Assembly: GCA_034008185.1 (NCBI GenBank)
Contig: CM067084.1
Span: 65,114,599-65,178,598 of the forward strand
Direction: 5' to 3'
DNA length: 64,000 bases
DNA from: Gorsachius magnificus
Taxonomy: Eukaryota; Chordata; Aves; Pelecaniformes; Ardeidae
Below are positions 53,166-63,399 of this stretch, one piece after another. A program made the position numbers and the translations under genes. Every line of letters starts with the position of its first letter. The first letter of the stretch is position 1. The notes under the pieces were generated by a model. The model was not told the DNA's origin. It made no database searches and worked only from the letters and a program-made list of their open reading frames with translations.

Positions 53166-54899
53166 CTCTAACAAAAAAGATATTTTTCAAATGCATTCAA
53201 ACAAATTCTCTTTTCAGATGCATATCTCTCTGGACATCATACGCCTTTGAGGGAAATCCTTAAGCAATTCAGGTTTGCTGTGTATACACAGCCCAACCCA
53301 AAGCACATCCAAGGTTTTCTGTCCCCTAATTCCAGCATGTGGCTACTTCACAACACTCTAAAGGATGTTTGAGCTTAGGTAGGAGTGAGAGAAGAGGTTA
53401 GTTCCTTTTTGAACATGCATGACAGTTATTTTCCTCTTCAGGCACTTGGTAGAATAACTTTTTTTTTTTTTTAAGCATAATAAATATTGGTTTGTTTGGA
53501 TAATAGCTGGAGGGTATCTGTCAGTTTGTAGCATGATCTTGGGAATAAAATAAGCATCTACTGTCTTATAAAATAGAAAATAAAACCGCTCAATTTATGA
53601 AGCTCCCCAGGGTGCTGGGGTTGAATATTCAAACAAATTCAGAAAGCATTGGACTAAAAGAGTTTTAAATATGCCTTCAAGAGGTACAGTTCATGCTCCT
53701 AAATCTTGAGTTTGTTGGCTGTGGCAAAAATATTTCTCATGTTGCTCCCTTTAGACTCCAGGAAAATGAAAAAAAAAGCCAACCAAACCCAAAACCAGAA
53801 CCAAAACCCCTAAAGTGTATAAGAACTCATTATAGCATCCTAGTCTATAAAGATAAAACCACTTGTACTACTTGATGATACCAAGATCAGTAATCAGCAT
53901 GTTGAACAATGGAAGACCTTAAAAGTTGCTGATAACTGTACTTTCAGGGTGATTGATACTGGTAATCAAAAGTGTATTTTACTGGGGTCCTTGATAAGAA
54001 TTGACATGTTTATTATTTTTGATTGACATAGACAAGCAAAATGTAATTCCATTTATTACTATCTTCTCTTTATTTACATTTTTTTTGCTGTTCAGAGATT
54101 TCCAGGAACACGGAAAGCATTTTTAATACTGGCAACACTAGGGAATTCACAAAATAGATGCTTATAAGATTTACTTTCTGATTCTTTTTTAATTGCCTTT
54201 TTGATGCTAAAGTACATTCACTTTGAAATCTCTAGTACAAAGATTTGCAATATTCATAGCCTCAAGCTATTTTGGGTCTTAGACAGTCCTTACAGAGATC
54301 AAGTTTGGGCATTTTTTTTCCTCCCCACTCCACCCTTAGTTTTCTGGTAAACCAGTAGTTTAACAAGGAATTTGGCCAAAAGACTGACTCAGTTAGGATC
54401 TTCATGTATAAAAAATCTTACATGAATAGTTTTGTAAGGTATGAATATAAAAGACTTGCAGCTGAAACATCAATTATTAAACAAGAAGTAATTAAATGAA
54501 AGATTTCCTGAGGCTGGAGTACACTGGAAAGAAAAGTGAAGCATCTAAATCGTCAATGGAATCATGAACTTTTCTATTATTTGCAACCTAATGTTTCCAC
54601 ATATGAACACAAGCAGCTCTGTAAGTGGCACTTTAACTTACTACAGCTGAATGCTACCTTCATAAGACTTGAGAAAACGTGACCACTTGTTCCCCGCAAG
54701 ACCTGGGAAGATGAATCTATACAGTAGGTCAGAAGATGATTGATGCCAATATCCCTTTTCTGAGCTAAGACTTTCCTTTTGATGTGTATCTGTAGAGTTT
54801 TCACCAATCACAATATATGGTGATGCAATGCATTAAATAAAGTTTTTCCATTGACTTCAGTGAAACAGGGATTTTGCTTACAATTTCAGCACTTTCTTG

Positions 54900-55390
54900 T
54901 ATCTAACCCTGATCTGTTCCAGCACATCTGGAGATATCTCTTGTGAGGCATGATTTTATTCTGGATGCATTGCTATCAGGATATACTGGAGCCCGACTTG
55001 AGAGGTCCTGGCCCACTGAGGCCATTGGTGTGGAAAGTGCTGCCACTCTTGACGGCATTCTCCACGGTGTCACTGAGTCACTCTCACGGAAAATGGCAGA
55101 GAGACTCAAGACACTCAAGCAGCCCAACAGGCAACAGCCACACCCAACAAGAACTGTTATTGAGTATGGCTATGGCAATCAGAATAAGGTCATGGACATC
55201 TTGTTTGCCAGTGCTATCACCAGCAAAGTTTCTATACACCTTAACATCATATCAATGTCAGTGGGGGCAAGAGGGCTCTCACTTGTCGAGGGGCACAGAT
55301 ATGGAAATGTTGTGTATCTCATTGTCAGAACTGCCTTCTTCTGTCTTCACAGACTATCAAGACCCACTGGACAGAGCTCAGTGGAGGTGT
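54900..55390 (+). other. unassigned open sequence upstream of CR1 element A
   Basis: A single plus-strand frame begins at an ATG at 54943 and continues without a stop into the CR1 linker region, ending at 55614 (223 codons). The first roughly 140 codons do not resemble the CR1 endonuclease domain that would normally precede the linker, and I recognise no other family. A second 153-codon frame (54950-55411) overlaps in another phase. The segment has higher GC than the flanking DNA, so it may be retroposed or transposon-derived. Alternatives are an unusual CR1 5' segment, the host target of the CR1 insertion, or a processed pseudogene fragment. The fused 223-codon frame is probably accidental. 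Confidence 0.3.
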
Positions 55391-57545
55391 CACCTTCCAA
55401 CCCAGACTTGAAAACAGACATGTTCAGGAGAATGCATCCCTGGATCATTCTGTCTCTTTGGGAGACAGTCCTGAAGGGCAAAGGGGTCCAGGAAGGCTGG
55501 GTATTTTTCAAGGAAGAAGTCTTAAAGGCACAGGACCAGGCTGTCCCCATGTGCTGTAAGACAAATCGGCAGGGAAGACGACCGGCCTGGCTGGACAGAG
55601 GACTACTACTGTGACTCAGGAAAAAAAGGAGAGCTTATCAGGTCTGGAAGAAGGGGCAGGCAACCCAAGAAGAGTACAGGGATTTGTCAGGTCATGCAGA
55701 GAGGAAATTAGAAAGGCAAAAGCCCAGCTGGAACTTAACCTGGCCACTGTTGTAAGGGATAATAAGAAAAGTTTTTATAAATACGTTAACAGCAAAGAGA
55801 GAGCCAGGGAGAACCTCCATCCTCTAGTGGATGCAACGGGGAACATTGCCACTAAAGACGAGGAAAAGGCTGAGATACTCAACGCCTTCTTTGCCTCGGT
55901 CTTTAATGGCCCGACGAGTTATCCCCAGGGTATCCAGCCTCCCGAGCTGGAAGATGGGGACAGTGAGTGGAATAAACCCCCCATAATCCAGGAGGAAGCA
56001 GTCTTTGACCTGCTATGCCACCTGGACATCCACAAGTCTATGGGGCCGGATGGGATCCACCCAAGAGTGCTGAAGGAGCTGCAGAGGAGCTTGCCAAGCC
56101 ACTCTCTATCATTTATCAGCAGTCCTGGAGAACAGGGGAGGTCCCAGATGACTGGAGGCTGTCAAATGTGACGCCTATCTTCAAGAAGGGCCGAAAGGAG
56201 GATCCGGGGAACTACAGACCTGTCAGCCTGACCTCAGTACCGGGGAAGATTATGGAGAGGTTGATCTTGAGTGTGCTCACCAAGCACATGGAGGACAATC
56301 AGGGGATCAGGCCCAGCCAACATGGGTTCATGAAAGGCAGGTCTTGCCTAACCAACCTGATTCCCTTCTATGACCAGGTGACCCGCCTGGTAGATGAGGG
56401 AAAGGCTGTGGATGTTGTCTACCTGGACTTCAGCAAAGCCTTCGACACAGTCTCCCATAGCATTCTCCTGGAGAAGCTGGCGGTTCATGGCCTAGATGGG
56501 TGTATGCTTTGCTGGGTTAAAAACTGGCTGGATGGCCGAGCCCAGAGAGTCATGGTGAATGGAGCTAAATCCCGTTGGCACCCAGTCACAAGCGGTGTCC
56601 CTCAGGGCTCAGTTCTAGGGCCGGTCTTGTTTAATATCTTTATCAATGACCTGGATGAGGGGCTTGAGTGTGCCCTCAGTAAATTTGTAGATGACACCAA
56701 ACTGGGTGGTAGTGTGGATCTGCTTGAGGGGAGGAGGGCTCTGCAGAGGGACCTGGACAGGCTGGATCGATGGGCCGAGGCCAACTGTATGAGGTTCAAC
56801 AAGGCCAAGTGCCGCGTCATGCACTTTAGTCACAACAACCCCATGCAACGCTACAGGCTTGGGGAAGAGTGGCTGGAAAGCTGTCTGGTGGAAAAAGACC
56901 TGGGGGTACTGGTTGACAGCCGCCTGAATATGAGCCAGCAGTGTGCCCAGGTGGCCAAGAAGGCCAATGGCATCCTGGCCTGTATCAGGAATAGTGTGGC
57001 CAGCAGGAGTAGGGAAGTGATTGTGCCCCTGTACTCGGTGCTGGTGAGGCCACACCTTGAATACTGTGTTCAGTTTTGGGCCCCTCACTACAAGAAAGAT
57101 GTTGCATTGCTGGAACATGTCCAGAGGAGAGCCACAAAGCTGGTGAGGGTTCTAGAACACAAGTCTTACGAGGAGCAGCTGAGGGAACTGGGGTTGTTTA
57201 GTCTGGAGAAGAGGAGGCTGAGGGGAGACCTGATAGCCCTCTACAACTACCTGAAAGGAGGCTGTAGTGAGGTGGGGGTTGGTCTCTTCTCCCTGGTAAC
57301 AGATGATAGGATGAGGGGGAATGATTTGAAGCTGCGCCAGGGCAGGTTTAGGCTATACATTAGGAAAAACTTCTTCACTGAGAGGGTTGTCAGGCTCTGC
57401 AATGGGCTGCCCAGGGAGGTGGTGGAGTCCTCATCCCTGGAACAATTTAAAAGAAGGATAGATGAGGTGCTTAGGGACATGGTTTAGTGGTGGGATGTCA
57501 GGGTTAGGTTAAAGGTTGGACTTGATGATCTTAAAGGTCTTGTCC
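55390..57545 (+). mobile_element. CR1 LINE element A, 5'-truncated, main part
   Basis: The segment begins in the linker between the endonuclease and reverse transcriptase of CR1 ORF2 (ETVLKGKGVQEGW then GRRPAWLDRGLLL at about 55463-55611). It continues through the full reverse transcriptase and C-terminal domain to the stop at 57485-57487 and a short 3' UTR ending AAAGGTCTTG near 57545. There the sequence switches abruptly to the RT region of another CR1 (element B), and A's missing tail is found again at 58550-58612, so A is interrupted by B. The 5' limit is uncertain by about 60 bp. The 5' truncation is typical of LINE insertion. Confidence 0.93.
55395..57487 (+). pseudogene. CR1 ORF2 remnant (linker, reverse transcriptase, C-terminal domain)
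   Basis: ORF2 of CR1 encodes an endonuclease and reverse transcriptase for target-primed insertion; here the endonuclease is missing. Three lesions break the frame. A TGA at 55612-55614 lies right after WLDRGLLL, with conserved residues (LRKKRRAYQVWKKGQATQEE) resuming in the same frame. A one-base loss near 55682 precedes SCREEIRKAKAQLELNLA. Another one-base loss near 56082 lies within the conserved HPRVLKEL...ELAKPLS segment. From about 56085 to 57487 the frame is open for about 467 codons. Motifs seen are [13 protein letters not shown] (first catalytic Asp at 56426), [15 protein letters not shown] (56591) and [10 protein letters not shown] (56684, where the usual A of FADD is V). The C-terminal block ends [20 protein letters not shown]. 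Few lesions imply a fairly recent insertion. It is not autonomous. Confidence 0.93.
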
Positions 57546-58480
57546 GGATGGAGACCGGTGACGAGTGGTGTCCCTCAGGGGTCCGTACTGGGACCAGTGC
57601 TGTTTAACGTTTTCATCAATGACTTAGACAGGAAGATCAAGTGCACCCTCAGCAAGTTTGCGGATGACACCAAACTGAGTGGTGCAGTTGACACACCAGA
57701 AGGACAGGATGTCATCCACCAGAGAGACCTGGACAGGCTGGAGAGGTGGGCCTGTGTGAACCTCATGAGGTTCAACAAGGCCAAGTGCAAGGTCATGCAC
57801 CTGGGTCAGGGTAACCCCCGGTATCAATACAGTCTGGGGGAAGAAAGGATCGAGAGCAGCCCTGCCGAGAAGGACTTGGGGGTGCTGGTGGATGAAAAGT
57901 TGGACATGAGCCGGCAATGTGCGCTGGCAGCCCAGAAGCCCGACTGTATTCTGGGCTGCATCAGGAGAAGCGTGGCCAGCAGGTCGAGGGAGGTAATTCT
58001 GCCCCTCTACTCTGCTCTGGTGAGACCTCACCTAGAGTACTGAGTCCAGCTCTGGAGCCCTCAGCACAAGAAGGACATGGACCTGTTGGAGCGGGTCCAG
58101 AGGAGGGCCACAAAAATGATCCGAGGGCTGGAGCACCTCTCCTATGAGGCCAGGCTGAAAGAATTGAGCTTGTTCAGCCTGGAGAAGAGAAGTCTGCGGG
58201 GAGACCTGATTATGGCCTTTCAGTATCTAAAGGGGGCCTATAGGAAAGATGGGTACAATCTTTTTAGTAGGGCCAGCTGTGTCAGGACAAGGGGTAATGT
58301 TTTAAACTGAATCAGGGTAGGTTTAGACTGGACCTAAGGAAAAAATTCTTTACAATGAGGGTGGTGAAACACTGGAACAGGTTGCCCAGAGAGGTAGTGG
58401 AGGCCCCATCCCTGGGAACATTCAAGGCCAGGTTGGATGGGGCTCTGAGCAACCTGATCTGGTTAGCAGTGTCCCTGCTC
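57546..58480 (+). pseudogene. CR1 ORF2 3' part of element B
   Basis: The frame contains [15 protein letters not shown], then [10 protein letters not shown] with the intact catalytic FADD box (57657-57668), [16 protein letters not shown], and the conserved C-terminal blocks. The frame that is open up to 58040 meets a TGA at 58041-58043, inside the motif that reads PHLEYC in relatives (a TGC to TGA change). The same frame reopens to 58310, where one lost base near 58298 (in GGTAATGTTTTAAACTG) ends it. Remaining residues ([20 protein letters not shown]) follow in another frame. The start of ORF2, including the endonuclease and the first RT motifs, is absent. It is inactive. Confidence 0.9.
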
Positions 58481-58549
58481 ACTGCAGGGGGGTTGGACTA
58501 GATTACCGCTAGGGGTCCCTTCCAACCCAAAACATTCTATGATTCTACA
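57546..58549 (+). mobile_element. CR1 LINE element B, 5'-truncated, nested in element A
   Basis: The copy starts abruptly in the RT domain just before [15 protein letters not shown] (57564) and runs to a 3' UTR reading GGGGGGTTGGACTAGATTACC... and a terminal ATTCTATGATTCTA. Its 3' UTR differs clearly from element A, so it is a different CR1 subfamily. The bases before it (AAAGGTCTTG) and after it (TTTTCCAACCAAAGTG then ATTCTATG units) join to give a normal element-A 3' end, which shows that B inserted into A. The exact junctions are uncertain by several bases because both elements end in similar 8-mers. B is therefore younger than A at this site. Confidence 0.9.
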
Positions 58550-58612
58550 ATTTTCCAACCAAAGTGATTCTATGATTCTATTAAATCCATGGATTCTATG
58601 ATTCTACAATAC
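58550..58612 (+). mobile_element. detached 3' tail of CR1 element A
   Basis: TTTTCCAACCAAAGTG followed by ATTCTATGATTCTAT units completes the 3' end of element A, which is cut at about 57545. The terminal 8-mers are somewhat expanded and interrupted (AAATCCATGG in the middle), as is usual at CR1 ends. Confidence 0.78.
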
Positions 58613-59129
58613 TCTTCCCTGGGGTGTCTATGCCTTCCTCTAAGAACTCTCTGAAACCACCTCCTCCTCCCCTCTCCTTCAGATTGACATAACCTGCTGC
58701 CACAGTAAGGTGATTGGGGATACACTGGCATCACTACTGACTGCAGCCCATGCTAAGCTGTGTGCTACATCACAGGGTGTATGTAGCATACAAGGTCAAG
58801 TCAGAGTGCATGCCAGGATGAGGCTAGGCATGCCACAAAATTTGGTGAATGAGAAGTCGTCTTGATAATGCTGTGATATACTACACATGCCCAAATAGGG
58901 ACCTGGAGACTAGGGTGCCTTCACTGGAGTAACCTCCAGAAGTGAACAAGCCCATGAAGCTTTTGTTTCCCCATTTGAAAGACTACTTGCACTAGACAGC
59001 CACAAACACAATATAGAGCACATAGGTAACTACAAATTGCTTATGAAAGTATAATTAAGCCATGTTGTTCTAAATAATTTGTGCCTGCTGCACTTACAGG
59101 CATTTTTCTGGACTTATTTCTTCCAAGAC
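58613..59129. other. unassigned sequence between CR1 elements, with a 73-codon open stretch
   Basis: A plus-strand frame without an ATG is open from 58644 to the stop at 58863-58865. It follows a pyrimidine tract ending CTTCAG at 58682, which looks like a splice acceptor. The translation from there (ITCCHSKVIGDTLASLL..., then a basic RVHARMRLGMP segment) resembles no family I know. The GC level is higher than in the wider region. It could be a host exon, an old repeat, or the other side of the sequence into which element A inserted (compare 54900-55390). Confidence 0.25.
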
Positions 59130-59137
59130 TCTTTTGG
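59130..59137 (+). repeat. target-site duplication of element C, left copy
   Basis: TCTTTTGG recurs exactly right of element C at 59354-59361. Confidence 0.65.
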
Positions 59138-59353
59138 AAGGAAGAAATTCTTTACAATGAGGGTGGTAAAACACTGGAACAGGTTGCCCAGAGAGGTAGT
59201 GGAGGCCCCATCCCTGGGAACATTCAAGGCCAGGTTGGACGGGGCTCTGAGCAACCTGATCTAGTTAGCGGTGTCCCTGCTCACTGCAGGGGGGTTGGAC
59301 TAGATGACCTCTAGGGGTCCCTTCCAACCCAAAACATTCTATGATTCTATGAT
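59138..59353 (+). mobile_element. CR1 LINE element C, very short 3' fragment
   Basis: This 216-bp copy corresponds to element B from about 58338 to its end, with only a few mismatches. It includes the C-terminal frame [20 protein letters not shown] and the full 3' UTR with the terminal ATTCTATG units. It is flanked by the direct repeat TCTTTTGG at 59130-59137 and 59354-59361, consistent with a target-site duplication and so with an independent insertion, not a segmental copy of B. The left edge of the repeat overlaps the T/C composition of the tail, so its real length could be 6-8 bases. Confidence 0.92.
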
Positions 59354-59361
59354 TCTTTTGG
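59354..59361 (+). repeat. target-site duplication of element C, right copy
   Basis: Second copy of TCTTTTGG, directly after the terminal CR1 8-mer units. Confidence 0.65.
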
Positions 59362-60092
59362 GACAAGTGAAAACCCAGACAGACTGAACCGATAGAATGG
59401 GATTTTGGTCTAATAGGGATGAAGCTGAATGGTCTGTGTACTGCATGTGTCTTTAAACAGCAGCAGGTGACCAGTATTTTGAGCTGGATGTTTGGGGTTT
59501 TTTTATTATTACATAAATTAAATTGGAATGAATGAACTGTGGCAAATACTCTATGGTGAATATTTTAAATTATGATGGTTCAAACGTACAATCTGAACTG
59601 GATACTAGATATAAAGAAAAATCTATCCCTGTGTATGTCATTTATTGACTTATCTAGTCATTGAAATATTTATATAGTTTATATAATGTTGATTGTTCAC
59701 TTTTCTTTAGTTCCAGGAACTCAAAATAAAGATCTGATATTTTCTGTATTTCTCTTGATTGTTTCCAGATATTTCAGTGCATGCTTTTGCTATTTTGTGT
59801 AGGTTTTGTGTAGTGGAGTATGAAGGCTGATTTCTCTGCAGCAGACACACAGAGGGAGAAGTCTCATCAGGCACTTGGGAAAGAAATTACACATTTCACA
59901 AATGAACTGTTAATTTCTTTCCCATTTCAACACCCACGTACTCAGGGATGCTGGAGAAGCTGTGATGAGAATGATGGATGTTCCAAATTGGTTGCCATTG
60001 AACTCCTGCAATTTTAAAAGGTCACAGAATGAAGAAAATGGAAAACTTCTGATTTGGCAGGCACAAAGTTACCCTGGCATTGCAATCATACC
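59362..60092. other. AT-rich non-coding stretch, no gene seen
   Basis: Only short frames and no recognisable repeat. Confidence 0.6.
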
Positions 60093-60262
60093 AACAAATA
60101 GCTTTGTGGTCACATCTAATACAAAATCCTAAAAATATTTTTAAAATCCTTTCTCATCATTTCTTTAAGACTGTTATCTTTTTACCTTTTTAGGAGTTTG
60201 ATTTATGATTATTGTGTTTTCATTTATCTTGTGTTCAAAATTTGATCAATGTACTTGTATAC
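60093..60262 (+). repeat. tandem duplication, copy 1 (170 bp)
   Basis: The unit starting AACAAATAGCTTTGTGG is repeated immediately at 60263. The first roughly 125 bases of the two copies appear identical, which indicates a recent event. Confidence 0.95.
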
Positions 60263-60420
60263 AACAAATAGCTTTGTGGTCACATCTAATACAAAATCCT
60301 AAAAATATTTTTAAAATCCTTTCTCATCATTTCTTTAAGACTGTTATCTTTTTACCTTTTTAGGAGTTTGATTTATGATTATTGTGTTTTATTTTTGTTC
60401 AAAATTTTCAATGTACTTGT
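60263..60420 (+). repeat. tandem duplication, copy 2 (about 158 bp)
   Basis: Copy 2 matches copy 1 but lacks about 12 bases in two small indels in the last third (around ATTTATCTTG and TTGATC). It runs into a T homopolymer after ATGTACTTG. The sequence itself is AT-rich and non-coding. An assembly artefact is unlikely because the copies differ. Confidence 0.95.
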
Positions 60421-60895
60421 TTTTTTTTTTTTAATAAATTAATTCCTTTTTTACCACTCTTTTTTCTGTATCAGTTCTGTACTTATGGCTTTAAGAAAGA
60501 TAATTCTATTAAGCCTTTTATTTTTCAACTGTAGTTACAAGTAAATGCTTGTTTCTCTTCAGCACTAGTCTTTATTTTCTTCTAATTGTCAATCAGATTT
60601 CTGTGCAGATATCTGAAGAGAACAATACTTTCAGTTAGTATCTTACATGAACATTTTCTTCTCATTACCTTCTTTTGATTATGCAGTCCCAGAACCATGA
60701 AGGTAATTAGCTGCCTAACTCCGGTTTAGGGCTAATTTGCCAATGAAAAAAAATGGGAATACAGAGCTCTGAATAAGATTCAGGAACATAAATGCCCTTG
60801 TGAATTTTGTTGAGGAGAATAGATGTAAAAGTAAACCTAGAGAAAGATTAAAATGAATAAGCACCCAAAGAAATTATAAAGCAGCAAGTAAAAAA
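60421..60895. other. AT-rich non-coding stretch, no gene seen
   Basis: It begins with a T tract. No open frame or repeat of note. Confidence 0.6.
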
Positions 60896-61190
60896 CTGGA
60901 AATAAGAGTATTTTTCCACAGTGTGCGAGTAAACTGTGGAATTTATTGTCCCAGACAGGAAAAAACCCAAACTATGAGTGCAAAAAGTAATCAGATAAAT
61001 TTATTGAAGAAAAATAAGCCAGGAATTCCATAAAATGTTTGAGCTGGAAAGCTATGTTTACTGTCTATAAACAGGGCAAGTATTACTCTTACTTTTTTTC
61101 ATTAAACATCTGCTATGGGTCATTTTCAGAGACAGAGTATTGGGCGCAGTCAAACTTCATTTGACCTAATGCAGCTGCTCTGCACATGCT
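60896..61190 (+). mobile_element. ancient CR1/L3-like 3' end
   Basis: Two blocks match the 3' end of old CR1/L3-type LINEs in the right order. Near 60905-60955, TTTTTCCACAGTG...AAACTGTGGAATT...TTGTCCCAG corresponds to the C-terminal region that reads FF...LWNxLP in relatives. Near 61107-61185, CATCTGCTATGGGTCATTTTCAG-like sequence and AGAGACAGAGTATTGGGC, then TTTGACCTAATGCAGC, corresponds to the conserved 3' UTR (AGAGACAGGATACTGGGCTAGATGGACC...TCTGACCCAG in relatives). The sequence between is diverged and the coding part is destroyed. It is much older than elements A-C. Confidence 0.68.
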
Positions 61191-63379
61191 ACGTGTAAAT
61201 CAGTGAGGTTGACCTCATAGCCCAGCAAGATGTTTCAGTAGTTCATTTCTGTGGTCTTTCAGGTCTACTGTCTTGACTTAGAAAGTACTCAGTACAATTT
61301 CCATGACACCTCATTTCACCAGCCCCTCAAATTAACCCTTGTGTTTCAGTGGAAAAGACAGTTCATACAAGTGCTAAGCTTTCCTCCACCTGTAGGTATC
61401 TAAGGGGTCGGTTTGTAAAAGTTTGTTACTTGGTTTAAATGCTTTCAGACACACAAAAAATCTTATAGTTTTACCTCATACCTAATATCCCTCTTTACAT
61501 ATGCAAGCTCAAAAACGAAAACGAAAAATTTTATTTTTCAAAGCAAAGAATTATGTTACTGGTTGAAAAATTGGAATCACACTCACATAAAAGAAACATG
61601 AAAATAAGATACCACTCAGAAAACATATTCCTAGTTTTCATTGTTACTTGTAACTTTCTTTGAGGCAATGCTTTGCTGCAGAAACTAAATCAACACAATT
61701 CTTCAGGAATCCTGTCTTTAGCATTGGACTTCTGCAAGACATGATGGCTGAAAAGATGGTTCAATAGTTCTAGGTTAGAATATGAGTTTATAACAAGTGG
61801 GTGCACATGTATATTCATGTTACTTTTATGAATTAATACATTCCTCCTGAATTGCATAGGTTTCTTCCAATTTATATAATTTTTGAGACAAGACACTGTA
61901 AATCACATGTTCAGGGAAATTTGCACTGTACATACATTTTAGAAATCTTATAAACTCTTACACATTTTTTGCATTGCTTAGTATCTGGGCTGGTTTAACA
62001 GATGATAAGGTATCACGTTTGGGTACACTGTGATCATCAAATCCCCACCAAATGCTTCTGATTTAGTTTCTTCCTTACACCTTTGCTAATCTTAAGGTTA
62101 CTGCAATAAAGTCTCAAGAGGTTTTACAGGAAGCCATATTTGCTTCCTTGCTCCCTGTCTTGTGTATTGCTTTTGGGACTGAGAGGGAATAAGATGATCT
62201 CAGAAACAGCTGAAATTTTAAAAGGAATTCAAGTGAATGGAAAAGTAAACCACCATGTGACTAGTTTTATCTGCTTTGGAAAACTGACTCCCCTGCATTG
62301 GTTGGAACTGACTCCCCTGCATTCAATAGTAAAATTCCCCATTGCCTTCATGTAGATCAGGAATTTATCTCTGATTTTCTGAGACTCAAAGGTGAGTAGG
62401 TTTTATTACCAGGTTTGTGTATCTGTTGAAAGGTTTTGCTAGTAGGTCATTGTACCTGCACAAAATTAGGTATGCTTAGTCTGCAAAAATTAATTCAATA
62501 AGAAACTTTGCAAAGAAGCAGTGTCTGCCTATTTCCAACTTTTTTTTTGCAACTAGATCTCTGCAAACCTGTATAGACTTTCTGAAATAGAGTTTGTACC
62601 TGAAAGAGCCCAGTTTTCCCAAGATCAGATTGCTCTGTGAACTCAGATATGATTTATGCATGGTAACATAGATCAAAAGTGTGTCAGAAAAAGGACATAA
62701 TTATATGAGACAAACTATGAAAAAGAAAAAAAAAGAAAAAGAGAGGTCGCTTCCTATACAAGTATCTATATACAGGCCTTAATCCTTTCCAGGGGAAAGA
62801 AGTAAAAATGCAACAGGGTATTTCAGATCCAATTTTATTATTTTCTTCTTGATTCTGAAACAAGGATTTTAAAAAAATATAATTAAATTTTGGACTTTTT
62901 TTTTTCCATATATACACATATAAATATAATGGAAAAAGATGTAAATATGGACTTAGTATGATATAATATCTGGGGAAGCAGTCTTGAATACAAGAAGAGT
63001 ACCTGAAATGTATGAAAATCTCAATCATGTGTGATCATATGAGGATAAATAAGGAGATATCAAAGGATTTTGTTAATGCAACTGAAAAACATACACTTTT
63101 TCATTCATGACACTATGGCAATTCTTAAAATCCTGTAAGTACAGTGTAACTTTAAAATTAAGCATTAATAACACACTAAACCTTTAAAGAGAATGAGCCA
63201 AGGACAAAATCAGATTCAGGTTATAATAATGCAAACATAACCTTTTAGTACAGGAAATTTGGATAATATCCCAATCTGAATAAAAACTGAATAACAGTAC
63301 TGTCACAGGTGAGATGAAGTAAACCCATAGTGGATTTGGACGGTGGGGTTTATTTAAAAACCTGGGAGATTCACTCATA
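61191..63379. other. AT-rich non-coding stretch, no gene seen
   Basis: Short frames only. A small 24-bp-period duplication (AACTGACTCCCCTGCATT at 62282 and 62306) is present. No recognisable gene. Confidence 0.6.
62282..62323 (+). repeat. short 24-bp-period tandem duplication
   Basis: AACTGACTCCCCTGCATT occurs at 62282 and again at 62306, separated by GGTTGG. Confidence 0.9.
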
Positions 63380-63399
63380 CCCCACTCAGTTTACTCACA

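Larger units (their letters stand above)
49761..54895. other. AT-rich non-coding stretch, no gene seen
   Basis: Only short frames are present. It includes a CAA microsatellite (51956-51977), an AT-rich inverted-repeat cluster (53092-53165) and T tracts. I see no recognisable gene or transposon. Confidence 0.6.

Noticed and set aside
54903..55550. Minus-strand frames at 54903-55127 and 55347-55550
   Set aside because: They are shadows of the plus-strand open sequence and the CR1 linker. No recognised domain.
56615..57118. 167-codon minus-strand frame
   Set aside because: It is antisense to the reverse transcriptase of CR1 element A, whose sense frame carries the conserved motifs.
57624..58031. 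135-codon minus-strand frame
   Set aside because: It is antisense to CR1 element B coding sequence and has no motif of its own.
60093..60420. Possible CRISPR-like or satellite array
   Set aside because: Only two long copies in direct tandem without spacers, so a simple duplication.
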